Positions 47,576 to 59,109 of a stretch of 64,000 nt of DNA are shown piece by piece. Positions within the stretch are counted from its first letter, which is position 1. Each line of letters opens with the position of its first letter. The position numbers were made by a program, and so were the translations under genes. The notes under the pieces are model-generated. The model searched no databases. It was not told the DNA's origin and saw only the letters and a program-made list of their open reading frames with translations. This stretch comes from Callorhinus ursinus (Eukaryota > Chordata > Mammalia > Carnivora > Otariidae), in contig NW_020313005.1 in the NCBI RefSeq assembly GCF_003265705.1, forward strand, positions 12,980,288 through 13,044,287. Direction: 5' to 3'.

Positions 47576-47776
47576 AGGGATGCCTGGGTGGCTCAGTCTG
47601 TTAAGCGTCTGCCTTCAGCTCAGGTCATGATCCCAGGGTCCTGAGATCGAGTCCCACATCGGGCTCCTTGCTCGGCGGGGAGCCTGCTTCTCCCTCTGCC
47701 TGCCACTCTCCCTGCTTGTACTCTCTCTCTCTCTCTCTCTCTCTAGCAAATAAATAAATAAAATCTTTAAAAAAAA
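47576..47776 (+). mobile_element. Can-SINE (SINEC), complete
   Basis: GGGATGCCTGGGTGGCTCAG, GTTAAGCGTCTGCCTTCAGC, GGTCATGATCCCAGGG, a CT-rich middle with (CT)n, and AAATAAATAAATAAAATC at the tail. It has a perfect 16-bp target-site duplication. Confidence 0.97.
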
Positions 47777-47792
47777 AGAATATGAATGAAAC
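47777..47792 (+). repeat. Target-site duplication of Can-SINE, right copy
   Basis: Exact copy of 47560-47575. Confidence 0.95.
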
Positions 47793-48145
47793 CATTTCCT
47801 CTGGGAATGATTTTGAAATAATTTAATTTGAAAGCAGATAAATAATATTAATTTTCCTCCATGATAAAAACTCATATTTCCCCAGCATATCTTTTAAAAG
47901 AGTCAATCAAGATTATTAGCAGAAGATTGTTTACCGAGTACAAAATAAATAAATAATTATTTATTGAGTGCTCAGTATGTACAAAGCAAAATGAAAGTGT
48001 TTTTCTCAGCAACGACTACTGGTTTGATCAGCTGGCTAGAGCTTATTTGTTCATGAAACTGAAGGTTGATTTTATTCGCATGAAGATGAGTTTTCTTATT
48101 CTGCTTCTTGGGAAGTAGTATGACATAAGGAGAAACAATGGCCTT

Positions 48146-48261
48146 CTTTTCGTTTCATTTTTTTTTTTTTTACACTCAGCTTGAACTCATGACCCTGAGA
48201 CCAAGACCTGATCTGAGATTGAGTCAGAAGCTTAACCCACTGAGGCACCAGGGCGCCCTAG
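48146..48261 (-). mobile_element. Head-only tRNA-derived SINE, minus strand
   Basis: Plus strand shows a T-run (48158-48171), TTGAACTCATGACCCTGAGA, GAAGCTTAACCCACTGAGGC and ACCAGGGCGCCC, the reverse complement of a Can-SINE head with boxes A and B. It goes straight from the tRNA-like head to an A tail, without the CT-rich middle. Target-site duplication ACAATGGCCTT at 48135-48145 and 48262-48272. The only minus-strand Can-SINE here. Confidence 0.9.
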
Positions 48262-48272
48262 ACAATGGCCTT

Positions 48273-49074
48273 TTAAATCAAGCAAAAAACTAAGTTTTTT
48301 TAATTTTCTACTTACATCTTTCTACTTCCTTTTCTATTTCTTAAGCCAGGTCTCAGGTACACATACATTTGTTTAATTATTCCCTATACTTTATTCATTT
48401 AGTATAACTATGTTTGTAGGTCTATATTCTTTTACCATTATTTTTTATACTATGAGACATTTTAAAAGGATACTACATTTGAAAGGAAAGACAGAGAAAA
48501 TATTCTTTTTTCATTATATTTGATCTATATAATAATTAGAGCAGATGTGATTACTGACTGTGAAAAAGCCACTACTGGATAAATCTTTTTTTTTTTTTTA
48601 TTCCACTTATTTTATTATTTACTTACTATTTATCACCACTAGAGGGCATCTGATGACTGAGCTAAGTATGAAGGCAATGCTGTGAGGGAAATAAGCCTCT
48701 ATTAAAATAAGACTAAATCTTCCATCAAAAAAGCTAATTGTGCTTTGTGGTATAGATATTCAAAAATACTTGATGATAGTTTTATAATGAAGTTAGTAAA
48801 TATGCATAAACTTCCTATTAAAATGTTAAATTAAAACACTTTCTTTTTTTTCAATACAATGCAATAGCTAATTCTGTAATTAGAATTAAATTTGCAAATG
48901 CCAAGTATAATAATGGCAATTATGCATCAAATTGTATTTTCAACTGCACCTGCCTACATTTTAAAAGTTGGGATGCAATTACAAACAAAACTATTGAATA
49001 TCTGGAAAAGAATGCAAAATTAGCTAGGCAAAACTGGTCTTAATTATTATAAATCCCCAGCGTGTAATCATGTT
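48273..49074. other. Single-copy AT-rich DNA; possible conserved enhancer at 48600-49060
   Basis: No repeat recognised from 48600 on. It contains homeodomain-like words (TAATTCTGTAATTAG, CAATTATGCATCAAATT) and an octamer-like ATTTGCAAATG at 48891-48901, plus the CTCF-like site listed separately. Confidence 0.4.
48636..48649. promoter_or_regulatory. CTCF-like binding motif
   Basis: CCACTAGAGGGCAT fits the vertebrate CTCF core (CCAC-AG-GGGCA pattern). A single motif match in a 64-kb window is weak evidence on its own. Confidence 0.4.
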
Positions 49075-49200
49075 TAGCATTTGTTACCCAACAACAATGC
49101 TTAAAGTACCTTCTATGTGTCGGCATTATCAGTGTTCTGTATTCACTGTTGAGAAGCTCCAGTCTAGTAGAACAGAGACACAAGAAGACAGATGAGATGG
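49075..49200. repeat. Ancient mammalian repeat fragment
   Basis: ACCTTCTATGTGTCGGCATT, CTCCAGTCTAGTAGAACAGAG and ACAAGAAGACAGATGAGATGG resemble a widespread old repeat (…CTATGTGCCAGGC…GCTTACAGTCTAGTGG…GACAGA…). The family is uncertain. Confidence 0.4.
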
Positions 49201-49344
49201 ACTGTAATAATTATTGTGCTGATGGGAGATGTGCAGCACAAACTGGGAATCAGGAGACAGAGCTCCAAACTCTCCACGTAGTTTTCTTTTTCTGGTAGGT
49301 TCCTGTCTCTGACTGTAGATCTAGGTTCAAAGATAAGTGCTGAC

Positions 49345-49565
49345 ATACAAGTGTGGTTTCTAATCCTGTTTCACAATCTTGCTAATGCTATGACCTAAGG
49401 CAAGTCTTTTAGCCTCTCTAAGCTTCTATTTCCCCCTCAATAAACCTATAGTAATAATAATGCAGGCTACCAGAGAAGATTGCTGGGAGAACCAAAGATA
49501 ATGCCTTAACATATGTGATACAACACTTGGCACGTAGTATATGTGAACTGTCATTAGTACTATTA
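49345..49565 (+). repeat. MIR SINE, plus strand, nearly full
   Basis: GTGGTTTCTAATCCTG, TGACCTAAGGCAAGTC, AGCCTCTCTAAGCTTC, AGTAATAATAATGCAGGC and ACTTGGCACGTAGTA follow MIR from the tRNA head to the 3' end. Confidence 0.85.
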
Positions 49566-50495
49566 CTGCTTTCATGTTTTGACCAACAGACCTGCAATAG
49601 ATTCCATGAACTCAAGTTAGAGGCAACCAAGATGCACAGGGTGTTTGCTTTCATTGTGTAGATGAGATCTGATGGAGGAGAATACGAGGGTCCTCTGAGA
49701 TAAGAGAATTGATGGTTACCCCAAGACCTTGGCTCCAATCTCTTGGCCATGTTAACCAGTACATTTTTGTGCTTTTTCTCATTGCTCAATTTCTCTCTGT
49801 GTGTGTCTTTTTTCTTTCTTGCTATCAGTGTCATTGTTACAGAGTATCAGGGTGGGGTGAAATAATCAGTGTTCTCCATTGAACATGGCATTCAGGAATG
49901 AAACATGTTCATTTTATGTCTGGTTTGGGTATATAAAACATGAATCTCTAGTGTAATATCATACTCAGTCTCGATTTCCTAAAATATCTATTTATTTAGA
50001 GGGTTGGAAAGGACGAGATTCACAAATCATATTGTGTTTTTATTTTCTTAATCTTCTTTTTTATTACATTTGCTCAGAACTGGAAAGGCAACCACAAAAC
50101 CAAAACCAGATGGGAAAACGTAAGCCAAAGGAAAACTAAATCCTGATTACTAACAATTTAGATCATATTTTATCAATCTGTGATTCAAAAATAATGAGCA
50201 CATATTTGATGAGTATAATATCTCAGACCAAGCTTCTCTCTCTAATGTCATAGATATTTGTATCATGACAGAGGATGAAATAATCCAACATATTGAGGTG
50301 GAGCGTTTATAGCTATTTTTCTCCCAGCTTTAAGATTGTCTGCTTTGGTAGATCAGTATCATGTGCCCCCTAACTATGTATAGAGTCACAAAATGGATTT
50401 CTCCCTCAAAATCTTCTAGAGGGAAGGGACCTGTAGGAAGGTCTGACCCTCTTTTGTCTTAAACTGACATACCATGGTTGTATTTGGGAAGCATC

Positions 50496-50526
<31 letters not shown>

Positions 50527-50999
50527 AATTTGGAGTGATTTTTGGCCTTCAGCTGGTGTGGGGATCAGGGTCTGACCTTGTTTTAAATGGAACCCAAGTG
50601 AAAAGTGATGGAAGACATAAAAATTATGATGTCTTTCTTCTGTCCCCTTGGTAAACATCATCCTAGCCGCCATTTTTTCAGATTAAAGACAAAGGATTCC
50701 TGACACTCCTCTTTTGATTAAATAGATTTGTTTTGAGCTGATATATTCCAAGTTGATCAAACAGCTTCTTTGGTAAAATAAACTGTGCACAAAGAGATTG
50801 TGAGCTGAGCACAAAAGGGAAGGAAAGCTGGGTCGGGAAGAAAGAAGGGGAGAGTGTTATTTGATGATTTCTTCTATTGTTTATTTCCCCCTGTAAATAC
50901 AATTGTAGCTAAAGCTATGTCTCTGTCTTAATGTATAAACTAGCTTTTCATAGGCAGTTTTATTTTAGTCATCTATTTGAGGAATTCATTTCTGGCAAG
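49566..50999. other. Single-copy DNA with a (CAAAA)n run
   Basis: A (CAAAA)n-type simple repeat lies at about 50494-50530. Otherwise no repeat or gene recognised. Confidence 0.55.
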
Positions 51000-51350
51000 A
51001 GTTGAGCACACCAGCTCCAGCTGAGACGGGCTGCAAAGAAAGCAGGCCAGAGCTTTCTATGACAATGACAGTTACTGACCTGAAACTCTGTGGAAATGTC
51101 CCACAAATGCAGCACGTACAGGAGAGGGTCAAGGAATGAATGACTGTCAGGTGGGAGCAATACAGGCAGTGACTGTTCTGGGCCCGCTGCTTCGGGAGCC
51201 TTGCCTCTCTGTATAAAGCCACGAGGGGGCCGAGCTTCAACTGAGAAACGCTGAGGGCAATAGTCCTCTCACTGGTACCTCTGTGCTTTACTCTGTAAGC
51301 ATTTCTTTTACCCACATCACTCTTTAGAAGTTTCTTTGGTTTCTGAGATT
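51000..51350. other. GC-richer single-copy block with CTCF-like site
   Basis: Notably less AT-rich than its flanks and with some CpG (GGGCCCGCTGCTTCGGGAGCC at about 51180 is cut here to its core CCGCTGCTTCGGG). It holds CCACGAGGGGGCCGAG at 51219-51234, which resembles a CTCF site. No coding feature recognised. Confidence 0.4.
51219..51234. promoter_or_regulatory. CTCF-like binding motif
   Basis: CCACGAGGGGGCCGAG is close to the CTCF core and contains a CpG, so binding could be methylation-sensitive. Confidence 0.4.
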
Positions 51351-53049
51351 ATCCAGTCTTTTCCTACAATCAGCAGTGTCCAACTTCAGAAATTTAGGAA
51401 TCCTTTCTTTAACCAAAGAATCCTTTTTCAGTCTTTCTAGTCAGTTGACTACGATCTAAGAGAAAACAATTGGTAAACTTCAGTCTATAATTACCCAGCT
51501 TTTGCTCCAACAGCCTTCACCTCACCTCCACGCTCACCTAACAGTCTACTGCCCAAGACTCCTGCCTCCTTCCCTATACGTCCTTAATTAAAATGGTATG
51601 TCTTTCTTGCCGTGTAGCTTATCAAACGTGATTGGTAGCTTTTTTTTTTTAATGCCAGGTAAAGATTGTAAAAACAGCCCCAGATGATAAATGGCATTCT
51701 GTACTCAATGTCCATTTAATAGAGTAAGGGAAATTAATTTGGGAGCTTAAGGATGGGATTCAAAGGAGTGAAGAGAAGCAGAAGGCATGAATCTCCTAAA
51801 ATTGTGTCTGTGTGGGTATGTGTGTGCAGGAGTGTATACAAGCATTTTCCCAGGGGGAAATACTGATATATCTTTCACAGTGTGTAGGAAAAGATTACCA
51901 TGAAGTACCAGATATATTCTCTGTCCTCTGAAATGTAAGAAAAGGGACCAGAATAGTGATGGGTAGGAGACTGGGCAGGGTCCAGAGGATGAAATTAAGT
52001 GTTTGGTAGAGCTATTATGTAAATACATAGTATCACACTAATACTTAATCTATTTCTTTCCTTTTCTTCTCCCCATTATTTTCTCAGTGCTATCTTAAGA
52101 GTTAGGAAAAAAAAATAAGAAAAGCATCTGACAAAAACAAAATTCCATTTCTATATAAAAAATATTTTAAAGGTATATAATTAAAAACAGATGTTATCCT
52201 TATGTTTTGTTATACTTACACCTGGCAGCTTTTAAAAATGTTTCATATTGCCATTATGGCTTAACCTATTTCTGAAAAAGATATTTCAAATAGCACTCCC
52301 CAACAAATGAGCACTTCCTCCTCTTCTAAACACCTTGGATACTTGTGGCAAAATGAATGATACATATAACAGCACACCTGTAAATAATTTAAAATCATAT
52401 AATGCCTCTATTACATCAGATTTAGGACAGAAATAAATATTTAATTAATACCTAAATTCCCTTAGGAAAAAAGGGTGAATCAAGACCTACCTTTGTTCTG
52501 TGGATGTTTTTCAAGTTTCATTTCAAGTGGCAAAGTTGCTTGATAACATGCCTTTTTCTTTTGAGCCAAAATTGTGTTTTAGTTGGACTGACCTGGAGGC
52601 AAAAAGCTGCACTCAGAGTTTCACTGGGTTTGCATGTGGCAATATTCCCAGTGTTGTATGGAGCTCTGGCCTGACCTGCTGACTGTGATTCATGAGCCTC
52701 CTGTCCAGAACACTTCCTTAAAGGTAAAGCTGAGATGACACAGAACTACTTCCCAATCAAGCAATTTCTATGTCATATTTTTTCTTGCCTTGTCTCCTTC
52801 CTGACAAAATGTTTGCTTACTATCTGTAGGTGTCAGAGAGGGCATCCTGGAGAATTTGAAGCATGAGTAACCCACTGAAGAGTGTTGCCTCAAAGCTGAA
52901 TTCTCCTCAACTTCATCATTTCCAGCTCCACATCTTAGGGGGCTAAACATTTCCCCACCATATTTTGTTGAAAACCCTGAGTCCATTGTCAGCTGTGTTT
53001 CACCAACTGCAGCTCAGACTTCATCCCCCCAGGACATCAAGCCCTGTTG
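51351..53049. other. Single-copy DNA, nothing recognised
   Basis: No repeat or gene recognised. Open frames of 93 codons or fewer lack features. Confidence 0.5.
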
Positions 53050-54330
53050 ACTTTATGGATTCCTCCTATTATTGCATTGTAGAACCCCTACAATTCTACC
53101 TAAAATACAAACTTCTGGAATCATCTTTTCTCTCCTCTCATTACCCTGTGCTTCCTTTCTCCTGGATTTTCTTTCCATTGTCCTTTAATCCCCCAAAACT
53201 TTCTCTTGTATCTACAGAATCATTTCATTGTAAATAAAATCTCCTAAGCCCCCTCTAACACTGCACAAAATGTTGTCTTCTCCCCCTTCATTCTTTGACA
53301 ACTCTGACACCTAGTTCAGTACTAGTCCCACTATTACCTTGGAGATCCCAAGAGCTTCCCTTCCACCCCTTGTTATGCAAGTCCTGTGGTCTGTCTCTTC
53401 AGACATTCTTATAGTGCTCTCCCTCCAAACCACCTCACTTCTGCACTAAGGCTACTCTGTAACCTTCCAATCTTGGATCAACCCAACTATCTGTCTTCTC
53501 CACTCTTACACCTGCTAAATATGTCTGGAGAAAATCACTCATCTGTTCAGGTTACAGCCAATATAAAACCAAGGTCTTCAAACCGTTTCACCAAACTTCA
53601 AACTTAACCACCCTTCTTAAGCTCCCTTCTCCTAGATTAGTATGCGTTCAACTATTTGTAGCCACATTGCCAAATGTTAGTAGCAGAACCTCACACTCAT
53701 CTCTGTCCCTACAAGCTCCAAGAAAAGGGTGTCTTTTGTATTTGAGGCTAACACATTTCCCTGTACTCTGATCTTCTCTCCTCCTAGCTCCTCAGAGACT
53801 GCTCCATTACTTATCTCCCCTCTCTTCCTGTAACTATAAATACTCTCTTTCTATTATGTCAGCTCATGAATGTATTCTCTTTTTCAGTTCTGTGAGGAAA
53901 GCATTATAATTTTTATCATTTCTATATGGTTCTACCTCTAGTTGCGATCTCTTTCATTCCTTCAAAGTAGAGCTTCTTGAAAGAATAGATGTATATTTAT
54001 TTTATCACCTCCACATCCTAACTTCCCTCCACTCCTTAACTTGTTGTAAACCACATTCCACCCTGGAAACACCACTGACACTGTCCTCATTGAGAACATC
54101 AATCATCTCCTCTTTGCTAAGTAGAGAGGGATTGTCACAGTCATCTTATCCAATCTCTCCATGCTTTATGACACTGTTAACCACATCCTTTTACCCCCTT
54201 GACTTCAGTGATGTTACTCTCCCCTTATCTGATACCCACTCTCTGGTCAATCTTTTTCAGCTTCCTTTAGGGGCTACTCTTTTTCTACTCACCCTTAAAT
54301 GTTGGTGTTCCCAGGTCAGTGCCTTCTAAA
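53050..54330 (+). mobile_element. L2 LINE, RT-domain part
   Basis: CT-rich old LINE sequence. The clearest part is at 54140-54320: CTTTATGACACTGTTAACCACATCC corresponds to the AFDTVDH-type motif of CR1/L2 reverse transcriptase, and CTTAAATGTTGGTGTTCCCAGG to its NVGVPQG motif. The left limit is uncertain. Many stops, no function. Confidence 0.7.
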
Positions 54331-54632
54331 CTTTTTTACCTCATAAACTATGTGGATAATAAAACTATATATATAACATACTGGGATAAACTGGACATTG
54401 TTTGGAAATGTCTAAATGGTATTAGTGAAAAAGTAATTACCTTCTCTTTATATTGTGTAATTTATAAGAAGAATAAAAAGAGTTAGAAAAGGTGTTAAAT
54501 ACTGAATTTGTTTAAAATTCCAAAATATTTCATTCTTTAAATTTTGAAATGGTTACTCACAATTTCTTGTGAAGACTCTATAGTCAACATCAAGAAAAAT
54601 CTTTGTCACATGTAGATGATAAAAATATTTTT
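54331..54632. other. Unrecognised AT-rich DNA
   Basis: Between L2 sequence and the Can-SINE. No repeat recognised. Confidence 0.5.
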
Positions 54633-54832
54633 AGGGGCGCCTGGGTGGCTCAGACGGTTAAGCGTCTGCCTTCGACTCAGGTCATGATCCCAGGGTCCTG
54701 GGATTGAGCCCCGCATCGGGCTCCTTGCTCAGTGGGAAACCTCCTTCTCCCTCTCCTTCTACTGCTCCCCCTGCTTGTGCTCTCTCGCTCTCTCTGTCAA
54801 ATAAATAAATAAATAAAATCTTTTAAAAAATA
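54633..54832 (+). mobile_element. Can-SINE (SINEC), well preserved
   Basis: GGGGCGCCTGGGTGGCTCAG, GTTAAGCGTCTGCCTTCGAC, GGTCATGATCCCAGGG, CT-rich middle and an AAATAAATAAATAAATAAAA tail. It retains the most CpGs of the SINEs here, so it is probably the youngest. AT-rich flanks (AAAAATATTTTT at 54621-54632; AAAAATACTTTT after the tail) look like an imperfect target-site duplication. Confidence 0.95.
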
Positions 54833-54843
54833 CTTTTAAAAAT

Positions 54844-55619
54844 ATTTTCTTAATTTTGACAACCATTCAAATGTTTACAACAGTTAAGTTACGTTTCCAG
54901 AATCTAATAACTCTTCCTTTTCTTTCATTGGCAAATGTAATGTTGACATTTCTTGTAAAAAAAAATATGAATTTCTAATCTCATTGAACTTTTTCATATC
55001 AAGGATTTCAAAATGGTGACATTCTCATCTGAAGTATTTGCAGTATCACAGGTAGTCTGGATACTGCATTGACCACAAACTGACAAACCTGTTGATTGTA
55101 TGTGAAGTCAGAGATGTAGGATCACCACCTGAAGAACACCTACCCTGCCTGGCCTTCCTACCACCCTCCCAGCTTCCATCTCACTCCACTGGCCACCCCC
55201 AGGGCTTCTCGAAAACCTCGACCATCAATTCCCCCAGCAACTCCATAGTTGGTCATTTCCATTCTGAAAAAAAAGCGGACGGGCAGAAGTAGGTGTTGAG
55301 GTGGTAGATTATATCCTTGACTATATTCTGAGACTTGCAGCAATTAAAGTGATAGTAGACCCTTATGTTAGTCAGCTTCAAGGACTGCAACACAAACTTA
55401 GAAACACTATGCCCAGGCATTCCACTGAAAGGCTACCACATCTGGAGGCAATCTTCCCAGGGACTCTCGACACTGCTACTCCCAATCAGCTTCCTAAATT
55501 TGAGGAGATTGCCATTTCATGGAAACCAGCACCGTATTACACCAGGCAAGAAACACTGGATTCTATCTTTAGCCCTCTTTCCACCATACATATTCTTCCA
55601 GAAAGAGTATATTTGCTTC
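54844..55619. other. Unrecognised DNA between the two L2 parts
   Basis: No family identified. Open frames at 55092-55292 and 55301-55624 (66 and 107 codons) show no recognisable domain, and the second enters L2 sequence, so neither is called. Confidence 0.45.
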
Positions 55620-56480
55620 AATGACCACAAAAGTCTCCCATACTTCAACAATTCCCTGATGTATACGTCTGTTTTCTGAACTATAGACATATATCTGGAT
55701 GTTTGCATTTGGTTGTGCCATAGACCTAGGATGTCCACAATTGAACTTACTATTTTCTACTTCTATATTTTTACTGAATTCCCCATTACAGTAAATGGCA
55801 CCATCATTTATTCAGTTACAGAAACCCAAGAGTTACTTTTGGCCTTTCTCTGTCCCTTATCACCTACATCTCAGTAATCAAGTCTTGTAAATTTGCTCTC
55901 AAGTTTATACTCCCTGATCTTTAGGGTCTTAAAACACCTTTACTGAATGGTGGAAATAGCCTCTGAACTGACCTCATTGCCCCTAGACTGCCCCTCCATA
56001 CCAAAATGATATTTCTAAAATGCAAACCTGGTCATATAACTCCCCGGTTTGGAATCTTTAATGATCCCCCATTGCCTATGCTATAAAGGCCAAATTCCTT
56101 AGCATGAAATACAAAACTCATTTTGAGCCGACCTTTAAATCATCTCTCTTCCTCATTTTCATCACCTTTTCTCATACTCTACAACAAACTGTGATTTCTT
56201 GAAAAAGCCCTGCTAACTTATCTCTATACCCTGGCCCATGGTGATACCTCTGGCAGGAATACCCTTCTTCTCTTTCCCCCTCCATTTCCTTACTGGAATG
56301 ACTCCTAGCTGTCTTTCCAGATGGAAACCAGCTGCCCCCTCCTCTGGGAAACATTCCTTGATCATTTAAATATCAGTTGCCTCTGCTAGAAGCACCCTTT
56401 ATACTCTGTCCTATCATAGAACTTATTATATCATCTGCTTTCTTGAATGTTCTAAGGAAAATTATAAATATATACACACC
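55620..56480 (+). mobile_element. L2 LINE, ORF2 C-terminus and 3' part
   Basis: In L2 order: GTCCACAATTGAACTTAC, CCCAAGAGTTACTTTTGGCC, AATCAAGTCTTGTAAATTT, AAATGCAAACCTGGTCATAT, CCCATTGCCTATGCTATAAAGG, AGCATGAAATACAAAACTC, CTGGCAGGAATACCCTTCTTC, AAACATTCCTTGATCATTTAA and AGAACTTATTATATC. This is the same strand and order as the part at 53050-54330, so probably one L2 copy split by other sequence. Confidence 0.88.
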
Positions 56481-57039
56481 CAGCACATAGTTTTTATCAC
56501 CAAGACCCCACAACATAGTGTTTGGCCCAGACATCTGTGTGTTATAGAGAATAATAGGAAACTCTCAAACATAAGCATGAGGACAGCTTTATTTAAGAAC
56601 TTTATGCTCAGGACAAGCATAAGCAAAATTGGAGCTACCTCTTCTGCACAGCCAGGAGGTGAATCAGCTTCATGTCCTGGTGTTCTTTGCCCAGATTATC
56701 CATTCACCCCCTGCCTTGTGCCAGCCCCTAAATTAGGTCACTGTCCCTACCCCAAGTCAGTCTCCTTACAACTTTTAGTTATGCTCCTATACAAAAGTCA
56801 CTTTCCTGTGGGTGAGGTCATTGTCAAATAGTCCAAGGTGTTAAGGCTTCCTAGGAGCTTCTGGGCCAGTTGAGGACATGTAGTAATCATAATCTTGATA
56901 CCTCTTCTATCCAAGGGATTGATTCTAACTATGGCCATTCGCTGCCTCTGCTTGGCCAGACATCACCAGAAAGCACTTCCACCTTACCATTTAAGCTCGG
57001 AACATAACATAACTTGATATATGCATTTAATATCTATTT
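56481..57039. other. Single-copy DNA, nothing recognised
   Basis: No repeat or gene recognised. An 84-codon frame at 56577-56831 has no recognisable features. Confidence 0.5.
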
Positions 57040-57118
57040 GATCTGTGCCTCTCTTTTTGGCTTCAGTACTTTTATTTGGCTAACCAGGGTAGTACTCAGT
57101 AAATGCTAGGGGATGAGT
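57040..57118 (+). repeat. Short L2/MIR-type 3' end
   Basis: GTAGTACTCAGTAAATGCTAGGG-type end (…CTCAGTAAATG…GAGTGAG) as at the 3' ends of L2 and MIR elements. Short. Confidence 0.35.
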
Positions 57119-58099
57119 GAGTCCTTTGGCTAGACAAGGTTGGGGCTAGGCTTTGTATCTTTGAGCTAGAAATGACAGAAATAAGAAGTAGATTTGGATG
57201 CAGAAATGACATCTCTTCATAGCACTGGAGGATTTGCAGTGCCTCTATGACTCCCATACCAGCAAAGAGCCTAACCATAAGCCTAGAGAGGTGACACCAA
57301 GGAAGGCTGACATTTCCCAGGTAACTATTGCATAATCTCCCTGGATAATAACTACTTTACTTACTGTGAACTTTAATCACAAATTAAAGAAAAACCTCCA
57401 TTTAGAGTTATTCAACAATGTACGGGACCATTTCCTGCTGTGTGTTGATATGGAAAGTGGGTGACTGATTGCTGAGAAGGATGGAAAAGGGAACTCTTGT
57501 ACCGAGGAAAAGATTTTTAAAAAATTGTATAACCCTATAATCATATTATCCAGTAACAATAGGCTATATTTTTAGTTAATCTTATAACCACTGCATACTC
57601 ACTGGGCTCTAAATAGGAAACAAAATGTAAATTGTCCAAAATTTTGGCTTGATTTAATGCTGACATCACAGGACTTCAACATTCAGGGCAAAGGAGAAGG
57701 AATGGAGTGCAAGGAGGTTTTATAACTATTTCATTAAATAGATCAAAAGACTTTCTTGAGCATTAATCAATTGTTTCAAGACAATAATTTGATGACTTAA
57801 GAATAAGTAAATCAGAAGCATATGGATTAAATTTTCCTTGAAGTACACTTGAGTTCCAAAGTAGGGAAAAAGACATTTGGCAAAATCCACTCTGCCTTTG
57901 CCAAACCAAAAGTGTTTGAAAAATAATTTGAGAGGTTTTGCCAAACCCCAAATGCCACTGTGTTCTTCCATCCCACCAAGTTCTCCAAAAGTGCAAAGCT
58001 AATACATCTACTCAGCATTCCAAATTTGATGGGAAACCAAACTGCTTCATTTAGAGCCTCCAAAGAGATTCCTTAACATTTTTAGAAAAAAATCATTTG
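57119..58099. other. Single-copy DNA, nothing recognised
   Basis: No repeat or gene recognised. Overlapping minus-strand frames at 57726-58063 (77-81 codons) lack features. Confidence 0.5.
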
Positions 58100-58720
58100 A
58101 TTGAATGTTTTTTTCTTCCCATCTCTGCTCTGATCTCTAAATTCTTCATGTCAGATTAAAAAAAAAAATGTTCACTGGGTGTGCTGTGAAATTATTTTGA
58201 GTCTTGAGCAGAAAAATTACTTTTAAATAAACTTTGCCAAAATGCAGTAATGTCTTCCTATTGGAATATTGTCTGTGTGTATGTTTCCTTCTATATGTTT
58301 TCATAGCGCTGACAACCTGAACAATTCATTTTTATTTAAATCATCTCTGAACTAAAATTAAATTTGCAATCAGATTTGCGAACAGGCAATCCTCAGGGGC
58401 CTGAATCAGGTCACAATTGAAACAGTAAATAAAACCTTTGTGAAATCAACAGCATGTTTTGGAATGTGGGTGGCACAGGCAATCTTTTCACCCCGCAAAA
58501 TGACTCCTTATTTTTGAACAGTAAGGGGTGCTTTTTTCTGGAAGATCACCAGTAAATGTTTGTCTAATATACTTTGCATTTGCAAAATGACATTCCCCCA
58601 CCTAACAGCTAGGAATCAATGCAGCACATTTCAGAGGCAGGCACGCAGGGCTTTCAGTTCCCAGGGAAACTATTCACAGGGTTTTTATTCTGGGACAAAG
58701 AATTTGATTTTCTTTTTTGT
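58100..58720. other. Single-copy AT-rich block, possible conserved non-coding element
   Basis: No repeat signal over 600 bp. It contains ACTTTGCATTTGCAAAATGAC (octamer-like, near 58571), TTTATTTAAATCATC, and AAATTAAATTTGCAATCAG. This suits a developmental enhancer, but the sequence alone does not show conservation. Confidence 0.35.
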
Positions 58721-59093
58721 TTTCATGCATTTTATTTTTAATTGTAGATTAAGTTCTTGGGTACTTTATGGGTACTTTATATTATGAGTACTTTATATTA
58801 TCTTGTCTCAAGTATTTACCATTTGTTGAAATTTAGATGAGAAACCCCACGGATATTTTGATTATTCAGAAATGTCTTATTAGATTTTGAGTCATTTTTG
58901 GTTGAAATAATTTATTTTCTACAGAATATAAGATAGTTTAGAACACATTTTACTCAAGAAAAGAGTGTATTTCCACTTTTTTTTAAACTCAGTTATTAAA
59001 CGAGTGTTTGTCACCTTGGACTTATAACCTGAAGCTCCCCAGGAATGACTTACTTGTTAGGGGTTAGCTTCCTATAAGAATAGTTCTTGAGTT
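58721..59093. other. AT-rich DNA, nothing recognised
   Basis: It holds a short local repeat GGTACTTTAT/GAGTACTTTATATTAT at about 58755-58800. No gene recognised. Confidence 0.5.
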
Positions 59094-59109
59094 AAGAATA
59101 GATCCATGT
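59094..59109 (+). repeat. Target-site duplication of Can-SINE, left copy
   Basis: AAGAATAGATCCATGT, repeated exactly at 59304-59319. Confidence 0.95.

Noticed and set aside
51212..51218. TATA box of a host promoter
   Set aside because: A single TATAAAG word without a following coding exon or other core promoter signals is not enough to call a promoter.
55301..55624. 107-codon open frame
   Set aside because: No recognisable domain, no clear splice context, and it runs into L2 sequence at its end.
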